A stretch of 11,783 nt of DNA from Bacteroides sp. Its GTDB lineage: Bacteria > Bacteroidota > Bacteroidia > Bacteroidales > Bacteroidaceae. The notes under the pieces are model-generated. The model was not told where the DNA came from and searched no databases. It worked only from the letters and a program-made list of their open reading frames with translations. The DNA is taken from the NCBI GenBank assembly GCA_017556595.1, contig JAFYML010000360.1, forward strand, positions 1 through 11,783. The letters run 5' to 3'. The translations under genes and the position numbers were made by a program. Of this stretch, positions 6,809 through 11,783 are shown in pieces (positions within the stretch are counted from its first letter, which is position 1; the number at the start of each line of letters is the position of its first letter).

Positions 6809-7048
6809 TTAATGTTTTCTTTTAAATGGACGAGTTATTAGGTAAAAACCTATGCGCAATATGCACCACACAAAGTACAACACTACGCTAAAGGCCAATA
6901 CATAGAAAATCGAAGTGAATAGTTCCGTGAACGAGGCCTTATACTCCACAATAGCATACACATGGATGATATTTGCTATCACAAAACAGACTAACCAAGA
7001 ATAGATTTCTGTTTTCTTTCTACGCGCTGTTAATATCGTATCTTTCAT
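6809..7048 (-). CDS. small two-helix inner-membrane protein within the dehydrogenase operon
   Basis: The protein has 79 residues with two hydrophobic helices at about 18-35 (WLVCFVIANIIHVYAIV) and about 45-72 (SIFYVLAFSVVLYFVWCILR). Basic tails at both ends (ARRKKTE and RPFKRKH) suggest both termini face the cytoplasm. I do not recognise a family. Its start overlaps the stop of the upstream dehydrogenase by four bases (ATGA), and the next dehydrogenase follows after 22 bases. It is therefore translationally coupled and clearly part of the operon rather than a chance frame. It has no heme CxxCH, Fe-S or flavinylation motif. A role in anchoring the exported enzymes or in membrane electron transfer is conceivable but unsupported by any motif. 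Confidence 0.8.
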   Translation of the reverse strand: MKDTILTARRKKTEIYSWLVCFVIANIIHVYAIVEYKASFTELFTSIFYVLAFSVVLYFVWCILRIGFYLITRPFKRKH

Positions 7049-8325
7049 GGCTTCTCGGTTTTAATGGATTGATGATTCAGGTAGTCTATCTTGAATGCGT
7101 CGGGGAAGTACAAGGTGCGTTCCTCTTCCAACGCTTGATGTCCCAACAAGCAGAGCATGCTGGCATAGTATCCCTCTTCGGCTATGCGTGCCGGTTGCTT
7201 TTGGGTGATAACAGCTTCTACGAATGCATCCAATAGCAACGAAGTGCCGTCGGTTTTTGGTCGTTCGCCGGTAATGTATTCACCCTTGTTTTCATTGGCT
7301 GTTTCGGGTGCCCAACTTGTGCCGGCAAAGGGCAATGATTCGAATACTTTATTTTCCCAATCGTTTATCAGTTGCAAGAAGGCCGGTGCCGGTGCCACAT
7401 CTTCGAAGTAGTACTTGCCCTTTTCAGGCTCTACGGTACCTAAATTACCCATAATTTGCTCTTCCAACCCATAGAACTTGTTCGAGATAACCGAGTCGAA
7501 GGTCATCTTCACACCATCGTCGAACACATACATACAATGGATGTTGTCGTACACTTCGCGACCATCTTTCCAATAGGTAATAGCACCATGTCCGCATACC
7601 TTTTCTGGAAGCTTCTGCAACGCCCAGCTACCTATTTGTAATTGGTGACAAGCCAACTCGGTCATCAATCCGCGCGACGATTCTTTGTATAGTCGCCAGT
7701 TTATCAGTTTCTCCAATTCGGGCTTGGGGCAGTAGCGTCGCCAATCGGCATTGCGATACCAGAAAGTACGGATGGCATTGATGCTACCGAATGTACCGGC
7801 ATGAATCATCTCCATAGCCTTTATGTAGCGTGGGTCGAACAAGCGCTGTTGTCCGGTAAAGAAAATCTTTCCTGTTTCGCGGTGCTTCATATACATCTTG
7901 TAGCATTGCTCCATGGTGTAGCCGATAGACTTTTCGCAGAATACATGCTTGCCGGCATCGAACGCATCCATAGCTATCTGGAAGTGTGTGTTTAGCGGAG
8001 TGGCAATCACTACGGCATCGATAGATTTGTCTTCCAGCAATTTGCGATAATCGGCATACACTTTTGCTTTCGGTACAAGTTTTAAAGCGGCCTCAATAGA
8101 CTTGTCGTAAATGTCGTGCAAAGCCACTATCTCTACATTTGGATTTTGTACCAAGAAACTCATTAGGAATTGTCCGCGCGAACCGGGACCGATAACAGCC
8201 AATCGGCATTTCTCTTTGGCTGTCTCTTTCACATCGGCAAAGGCAGAGAGCCACGGACTGGCCAAGAATGCCGTGCCTGCTCCCAGCATGGCTATGTTTT
8301 TCAGAAAATCTCTTCTGTCCATCAT
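7045..8325 (-). CDS. Tat-exported Gfo/Idh/MocA oxidoreductase, first gene of the operon
   Basis: The protein has 426 residues. Residues 1-30 are a twin-arginine signal (DRRDFLKNIAMLGAGTAFLA). The nucleotide-binding part shows RLAVIGPGSRG (41-51), VVIATPLNTH (105-114) and EKSIG (131-135); the usual EKP is EKS here while the Lys is kept (132). The C-terminal domain has GLMTELACHQLQI (219-231), with Glu223 and His227 but without the common following Asp. It differs clearly from the second dehydrogenase, so the two are not a recent duplication and may act on different intermediates. Start: two adjacent ATG codons at 8325 and 8322; I kept the first, but Met2 is equally good. A -7 box lies 35 bases upstream, and the small membrane protein gene overlaps its stop. 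Confidence 0.92.
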   Translation of the reverse strand: MMDRRDFLKNIAMLGAGTAFLASPWLSAFADVKETAKEKCRLAVIGPGSRGQFLMSFLVQNPNVEIVALHDIYDKSIEAALKLVPKAKVYADYRKLLEDKSIDAVVIATPLNTHFQIAMDAFDAGKHVFCEKSIGYTMEQCYKMYMKHRETGKIFFTGQQRLFDPRYIKAMEMIHAGTFGSINAIRTFWYRNADWRRYCPKPELEKLINWRLYKESSRGLMTELACHQLQIGSWALQKLPEKVCGHGAITYWKDGREVYDNIHCMYVFDDGVKMTFDSVISNKFYGLEEQIMGNLGTVEPEKGKYYFEDVAPAPAFLQLINDWENKVFESLPFAGTSWAPETANENKGEYITGERPKTDGTSLLLDAFVEAVITQKQPARIAEEGYYASMLCLLGHQALEEERTLYFPDAFKIDYLNHQSIKTEKP

Positions 8326-8359
8326 GGTGTTTTTCTGTTATTTGGAAGGTTTATTTTTG

Positions 8360-8386
8360 CAAATATACCTAATTATCACCAATCAA
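8360..8386 (-). promoter_or_regulatory. candidate promoter of the 3-keto-glycoside operon
   Basis: TATATTTG (8360-8367) matches TAnnTTTG. The best upstream TTG (8384-8386) is only 16 bases away, so the -33 element is weak and an activator may be needed. It lies between the znuC terminator and the first dehydrogenase. Confidence 0.5.
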
Positions 8387-8430
8387 TAAAATTTTTTTGT
8401 TACAAAAACCTCTTTCTATGATACATATCT

Positions 8431-8471
8431 ATAAAAAGGGACGCACAACCGCAGTTATGCATCCCTTTTAT
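8431..8471 (-). terminator. intrinsic terminator after znuC
   Basis: The arms 8454-8469 and 8434-8449 form 16 consecutive pairs on the minus-strand RNA with a UGCG loop (8450-8453) and a U-run at the end. Two of the pairs are G-U on this strand and would be A-C mismatches on the other, which shows the hairpin serves leftward transcription. Confidence 0.88.
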
Positions 8472-8501
8472 ACTATTCTTTCGGATTCCAATGTTAAAGC
8501 A

Positions 8502-9239
8502 TTACTCGTGTCGATGCAACACGCGATGAGGCAGATGACCATGACCTACCATCTCGATGGGGCAATGCAAGTGCGCTTCCAACCAATCGGCATCGACCTC
8601 GGCAGCAGCATGGTAGTGGAGCGTACCATCAACGCATGCCACGTTCTTTACTTGGCGAAGCACTGTGCCTACATCGTGGCTCACCAATACAATGGCGCAC
8701 TTGTCGCTAATCTCCTCTAAAATCTGATAAAGGCGGCCGGAGGATTGGCGGTCTAAGTAGGTGCCCGGCTCGTCCAGAATGAGCAGACGAGGTTGCGCAA
8801 TAAGGGCACGGCCAAGCATGGCGCGTTGTAATTGTCCGCCACTCAGTTCGCCAATGGCGCATTGCTCCAATCCTTCCAATCCCATTTGCGCTATTACTTG
8901 GCGGGCTTGTTGCCGTTCGGCTGCGGTATAGCGTTTAGTCAGGTTGCGACCACCCAACAAACCGGAGAGGACAACCTGTTCCACGCTGATGGGGAAACGA
9001 CGGTCCACACTGTTGTATTGCGGCAAGTAGCCAATTTGCTTGATAAGGTTGTCGTCGGCATAACGTATTTCGCCTTTTGTGGGCTTCAGCAGGCCTAAGA
9101 TGCAACGTATCAAGGTGGTTTTACCGCCACCATTGGGGCCAATGATGCCTAAAAAGTCGTGCTTGTGAATGGTCAAGTTCACATTGGTAAGCACTTCCTT
9201 GCCTTCGTATCCGGCTGATAAGTTTTTAATTTCAATCAT
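8502..9239 (-). CDS. znuC: zinc-type ABC transporter ATP-binding protein
   Basis: This 245-residue ATPase powers import of zinc (or manganese) delivered by the binding protein encoded just upstream. Visible parts: Walker A GPNGGGKT (34-41), Q-loop GYLPQ (70-74), signature LSGGQ (132-136), Walker B LLILDEP (152-158), and switch His in VSHD (186-189). VDRRFPISVEQVVLSGLLG (78-96) is typical of the metal-uptake subgroup. The C-terminus is His-rich (His233, 235, 238, 242, 244), a possible metal-binding tail. The partner permease ZnuB is not in the window; the next gene leftward, after a terminator, belongs to another operon. Assignment to zinc rests on the partner's His-rich loop. Confidence 0.92.
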   Translation of the reverse strand: MIEIKNLSAGYEGKEVLTNVNLTIHKHDFLGIIGPNGGGKTTLIRCILGLLKPTKGEIRYADDNLIKQIGYLPQYNSVDRRFPISVEQVVLSGLLGGRNLTKRYTAAERQQARQVIAQMGLEGLEQCAIGELSGGQLQRAMLGRALIAQPRLLILDEPGTYLDRQSSGRLYQILEEISDKCAIVLVSHDVGTVLRQVKNVACVDGTLHYHAAAEVDADWLEAHLHCPIEMVGHGHLPHRVLHRHE

Positions 9240-9249
9240 TGCTAAATTC

Positions 9250-9314
9250 GGACGCAGCCACGCTACGTCCCTACAAGTTTCGGTTTTTACGGACGCGTCG
9301 TGCTGCGTCCCTAC
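9250..9314 (-). repeat. two REP-like palindromic elements between znuA and znuC
   Basis: Element 1 (9291-9314) and element 2 (9250-9274) both begin GTAGGGACG and end CGTCC on the minus strand. Element 1 has the stem GGACGC/GCGTCC; element 2 forms GGACGUAGC/GCUGCGUCC with a GUG loop and one G-U pair. They fill most of the 81-base gap and are much richer in G/C than their surroundings. They look like dispersed palindromes of the REP kind, which could stabilise the upstream znuA message or weaken read-through into znuC. Confidence 0.7.
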
Positions 9315-9332
9315 TAATTGCTAATCACTAAT
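9312..9332 (-). repeat. heptad repeat forming the 3' end of znuA
   Basis: Three 7-base units in phase on the minus strand: ATTAGTG (9326-9332), ATTAGCA (9319-9325), ATTAGTA (9312-9318). They encode the last residues ISD and supply the TAG stop of znuA, then run directly into the first REP-like element. Confidence 0.75.
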
Positions 9333-10208
9333 CGCTCCTATCGCCCGCATCAACTCCTCTTCCCACTGATAGGATAGGGGATTGATTTCCACTACCTCTA
9401 CATCACCTATTTCATGGGCAATGGCTTCGGCATGCTTGCGGTCGAATTCGGGTTGTATGAAGATGGTGCGTACACCTTCACGGCGGCAACGATCTATCAA
9501 CTCCTTTAAGTGGGCAGCAGATGGCTCGCGTCCCTCCTCTTCGATGCAAAGTTGTTGCAAGTTGTAGTCGCGTGCCAAGTAGGAGAGCGAGGGGTGATAG
9601 ATGAGGAACGCCTTTTCGATACTATCCGAAGCCGATAGCTCGGCGAGCTGATGGTCTATCTGTTGCAAATGGTGTATCAACGAATCGGCTCGTTGTTGGT
9701 AGATAGCTGTATGGGCATTATCTATTTGGCAAAGCGCATTGGCTATGTTACGAACGATGGTCATGGCTGTGCGTGGCGATGTCCATGTATGAGGTTCCAC
9801 TGCCGCGCCATGTGTGTGGTGCTGACCTTCGTGGTGGTGATGGTGGTGTTCTGCCTTAATCAATTCTACCCCTTCGGAGAGGTTGAAGAATGGTACTTGC
9901 GGAGCATTGGCTTTCAGTCGCTCGTTCCAAGCCGTTTCATATCCAATGTATCCCACGCCTAAGAATGCGTTGCTATTGGCCAAGGTGGTAAGTTGGCGTG
10001 GTGTAGGGTCGTAGCTTTCGGGGCTACTGCCTTGCGGCACCATGCTCACCACGCGGAATAGCGTATCGGCCACGGCCTCGGTGAAGTAGCGTATCGGTTC
10101 GATACTGACCATCAGCACGGGGCGATTATCACTCAGTTTGGTATTATTTCCTCCACACGAAGCAAGGAACAGCAAACATATAATGAATAGAGAATTGAGA
10201 TATTTCAC
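9321..10208 (-). CDS. znuA: zinc-type ABC transporter substrate-binding lipoprotein
   Basis: The protein (295 residues) binds metal in the periplasm and hands it to the ABC importer. A lipoprotein signal ends LASC with Cys18. A His-rich loop follows (six His at 121-126, then His130, 131 and 133), typical of zinc-type members. Likely metal ligands are His140 (VEPHTW) and His205 (IYHPSLSY), plus an acidic C-terminal residue near QPEFD (252-256). The first family His is not present: the segment reads GSSPESYDPTP (60-70), where Glu64 may stand in, as I believe occurs in other Bacteroidetes members. The start is GTG (10206-10208); an in-frame stop upstream excludes a longer form. The codon lies in a heptad repeat, with no visible Shine-Dalgarno. 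The stop lies in another heptad block. The gene follows mnmD by 62 bases. Confidence 0.92.
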   Translation of the reverse strand: MKYLNSLFIICLLFLASCGGNNTKLSDNRPVLMVSIEPIRYFTEAVADTLFRVVSMVPQGSSPESYDPTPRQLTTLANSNAFLGVGYIGYETAWNERLKANAPQVPFFNLSEGVELIKAEHHHHHHEGQHHTHGAAVEPHTWTSPRTAMTIVRNIANALCQIDNAHTAIYQQRADSLIHHLQQIDHQLAELSASDSIEKAFLIYHPSLSYLARDYNLQQLCIEEEGREPSAAHLKELIDRCRREGVRTIFIQPEFDRKHAEAIAHEIGDVEVVEINPLSYQWEEELMRAIGAISD

Positions 10209-10235
10209 GATTTGACAATTTACGATTTATGATTT
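10207..10235 (-). repeat. AAATCRT heptad block at the znuA start
   Basis: On the minus strand AAATCAT (10229-10235), AAATCGT (10222-10228), AAATTGT (10215-10221), one extra C, then AAATCGT (10207-10213). The last unit contains the first two bases of the GTG start of znuA, so the repeat occupies the ribosome-binding region. Confidence 0.8.
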
Positions 10236-10237
10236 GA

Positions 10238-10279
10238 TACCACTAATCACTTAACACTTAACACTAATCACTATCCACT
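10238..10279 (-). repeat. six in-phase AGTG-type heptads between mnmD and znuA
   Basis: On the minus strand six perfect-length 7-base units run from 10279 down to 10238: AGTGGAT, AGTGATT, AGTGTTA, AGTGTTA, AGTGATT, AGTGGTA. The first two units supply the last codons and the TAG stop of mnmD. Related ATTAGTG heptads end znuA at 9312-9332. Confidence 0.85.
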
Positions 10280-10936
10280 AACGACCTTTCTTCCTCGAAG
10301 CATTTCGCGTTTACCCCCCGGCGGGCCGGGCAAGCGTTCCATGACAAAGCCAATGGATTGTAACAAACGACGTACACATCCCTTGGCGCAATAAGTAGTC
10401 AACAATCCACCCACGTTCATTGTTTGGTAAATGCCTTGAAAAATCTCTTCGCTCCATAGCTCGGGTTGCTTTTCAGGAGCAAAAGCATCGAAAAACACTA
10501 CATCGAACAGGGTAGATGGGTTGTGTTGTTTCAAATAGGAAGTAGCATCGCATTTCACCTTCTTTAGCGTGAAGTAGGGCGATAGTGCTACATCAATTTC
10601 CCAAGGAGTGGTGTGTATCTTTTCCAACTCAGTGGCATGTTCGTATTTCAGCAATGAAACCTCTTGCCACGATAGTGGATACAATTCTAATGCTGTGTAG
10701 TGAACGGGGCGTTTCGCCTCATCGGCCGCTTGCCAAGCAAGCAAGGCATTAAGTCCGGTACCTAACCCAACTTCCAACACATGTGGTGATGGCGCTGTAG
10801 AGGCCTGCAATCCCATCTCGATGAAGATGTGACGCGATTCGGTATAAGCACCCTTCACCGAGTGATAGTGCTCATCAAGTTCGGGTACGTAAAGCGTACC
10901 GCTACCGTCGGCTGTAGGTTCAAATACTCTTAGCAT
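10271..10936 (-). CDS. mnmD: tRNA 5-methylaminomethyl-2-thiouridine methyltransferase (MnmD)
   Basis: MnmD transfers a methyl group from S-adenosylmethionine to the wobble uridine (position 34) of certain tRNAs, the last step toward mnm5(s2)U. The protein is 221 residues and corresponds to the methyltransferase half of the two-domain enterobacterial MnmC, without the FAD oxidase domain. Motifs: the SAM-binding VLEVGLGTGLNA (53-64), an acidic ALELYP (82-87), FFDAFAPEKQPELW (148-161) and the C-terminal GPPGGKREMLRG (204-215). The start overlaps the end of the DedA-like gene by seven bases, so the two are co-transcribed. The last residues (VSG) and the stop are encoded by the beginning of a heptad repeat. 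SAM made by the metK product further left is its cofactor, but there is no operon link. Confidence 0.92.
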   Translation of the reverse strand: MLRVFEPTADGSGTLYVPELDEHYHSVKGAYTESRHIFIEMGLQASTAPSPHVLEVGLGTGLNALLAWQAADEAKRPVHYTALELYPLSWQEVSLLKYEHATELEKIHTTPWEIDVALSPYFTLKKVKCDATSYLKQHNPSTLFDVVFFDAFAPEKQPELWSEEIFQGIYQTMNVGGLLTTYCAKGCVRRLLQSIGFVMERLPGPPGGKREMLRGRKVVSG

Positions 10937-11373
10937 AGCAATAATATGATGATGTAACGAATCAGTTTACCGGCAGTCATGGCTGCTAATACTATCCAGC
11001 GATTGCTGCGCATGTAGCCTAATGTAATGGCTATGAGTGTACCCAAAATGGGTAGGAAAGCAAAGAAAGCCATGTATGCACCTTTGCCTTGCAGGAACTT
11101 TTGGGTTTTCTCAATCTTTTCGGGTTTCACCTTCAAGTAGCGTTCTATCCACTCCATCTTACCCAAATGGCCCAACCAATAACAGGTCATACCGCCAAGC
11201 GTATTGCCTGTAGTGGCGCTGACAAGGCAAACGATAGGGTCGAGTCCCAATTTAATGAGTCCGAATAGTATCAGTTCGGAACTGAATGGAAAGGCTGTAC
11301 CCGATAAAAAGGTGGCAATGAACAAACCCACATAGCCCCATTCCATCAGTAAGGATGTAAGCCACTCTATCAT
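10930..11373 (-). CDS. DedA/YqaA-type membrane protein
   Basis: This 147-residue integral membrane protein has a short DedA/VTT-type fold. Visible marks: GLFIATFLSGTAFPFSSELIL (16-36) with the conserved membrane-embedded Pro and Glu33, then ATTGNTLGGMTCYWLG (53-68), and a C-terminal helical pair with FLPILGTLIAITLGYMRSNRW (106-126). This is the shorter YqaA pattern rather than a full-length DedA. Members of the wider superfamily are implicated in lipid flipping; the YqaA group itself is poorly defined. Its ATG overlaps the stop of the upstream gene (ATGA), and mnmD overlaps its end, so all three are translationally linked. Confidence 0.88.
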   Translation of the reverse strand: MIEWLTSLLMEWGYVGLFIATFLSGTAFPFSSELILFGLIKLGLDPIVCLVSATTGNTLGGMTCYWLGHLGKMEWIERYLKVKPEKIEKTQKFLQGKGAYMAFFAFLPILGTLIAITLGYMRSNRWIVLAAMTAGKLIRYIIILLLC

Positions 11374-11783
11374 ATGATTGCCAAGTTATTTATAAGGTAA
11401 ACCGATAGTATGCTTATGCAGACAAGGATGAAGAGAAAGTTTACCCAACGGCCATGCGTCACCGAGAAATATTGGCTGACCACCAAACTGATGGTGGCAA
11501 TGAGCATGGGTAATAGCTGGCAGAACAATCCTTGTTGCAGCAAGATGATTGTAGCAAGCAACCAACCCAAGATGATGAGAAAGTTAAGGTAGTTGCGTGT
11601 ACGGAATTTTGCGCTGTGCTGTTGCGTATAGAAGTAGATGGTGGCTATGAGGAATAGCAACAACAAGGCTACAAAGCCGATGAGTTGTGCAACGGATAGT
11701 GAGAACGCAATGGGTTGGATAGTGAGAATAGCGCTGACGCGCGTATAGAATACAGGAAGGGAATCTTGTATATAGCAATATCC
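11370..11783 (-). CDS. unrecognised membrane protein, 5' end cut by window edge
   Basis: The frame is open to the right edge (137 visible residues before the stop), so the N-terminus lies outside. A short frame could start at an internal TTG (11666), but the sequence upstream continues without a stop, beginning GYCYIQDSLPVFYTRV, so I treat this as a partial longer gene. There are about four hydrophobic helices: around visible residues 22-51, 62-77, 79-97 and 112-134. The layout and the ending (SQYFSVTHGRWVNFLFIL) remind me of the Bacteroidetes DUF6427 group, but that is a weak impression. It overlaps the DedA-like start by four bases and is the visible head of the mnmD run. Confidence 0.75.
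   Translation of the reverse strand, partial: GYCYIQDSLPVFYTRVSAILTIQPIAFSLSVAQLIGFVALLLLFLIATIYFYTQQHSAKFRTRNYLNFLIILGWLLATIILLQQGLFCQLLPMLIATISLVVSQYFSVTHGRWVNFLFILVCISILSVYLINNLAII

Noticed and set aside
1..11783. tRNA, rRNA or insertion-sequence genes
   Set aside because: I looked on both strands for cloverleaf-like or rRNA-like stretches and for transposase motifs and saw none; this was by eye and not a tRNAscan-type search.

Overview
The window looks like a chromosomal piece of a Bacteroidales bacterium (Bacteroidaceae or Prevotellaceae). The evidence is promoters of the Bacteroidetes type (TTG, about 20 bases, then TAnnTTTG), families typical of this order (tandem DUF1080 protein, Tat-exported Gfo/Idh/MocA proteins, a stand-alone MnmD methyltransferase) and A/T-rich translation start regions. 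Every gene I can support lies on the minus strand, so transcription runs from the right edge to the left.

Layout from right to left. 11783-8502 is a housekeeping run: the end of an unrecognised membrane protein, a DedA/YqaA-type membrane protein, the tRNA wobble-uridine methyltransferase MnmD, a zinc-type binding lipoprotein (znuA) and its ABC ATPase (znuC). The run closes with a strong terminator at 8431-8471. The gaps around znuA hold 7-base tandem repeats and a pair of palindromic REP-like elements. The heptads supply the stop codons of mnmD and znuA and touch the GTG start of znuA.

8325-3182 is a tightly packed operon for periplasmic oxidation and cleavage of glycosides: a Tat-signal Gfo/Idh/MocA dehydrogenase, a 79-residue two-helix membrane protein, a second Tat-signal dehydrogenase, a secreted protein with two DUF1080 (3-keto-glycoside hydrolase/lyase) domains, and a divergent cytoplasmic ApbE-like protein. 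A UUCG-capped, terminator-like hairpin lies inside the first codons of the ApbE-like gene and probably lowers or conditions its expression.

3148-1617 is metK (S-adenosylmethionine synthetase) with a good promoter, a leader of about 150 bases that resembles a SAM-II riboswitch, and a strong terminator. A small coiled-coil/helix-turn-helix regulator follows 13 bases after that terminator.

1153-1 is different: clearly A/T-richer, with a structured block of inverted and 22-base tandem repeats at 995-1120. It ends in the 5' part of a DUF488-family gene with an extra N-terminal domain, cut by the left edge. This may be the rim of an acquired island.

The points most worth following are the SAM-II-like leader, the hairpin inside the ApbE-like gene, the heptad repeats at gene ends, the repeat block at the composition boundary, and the membrane protein and ApbE-like gene embedded in the 3-keto-glycoside operon.
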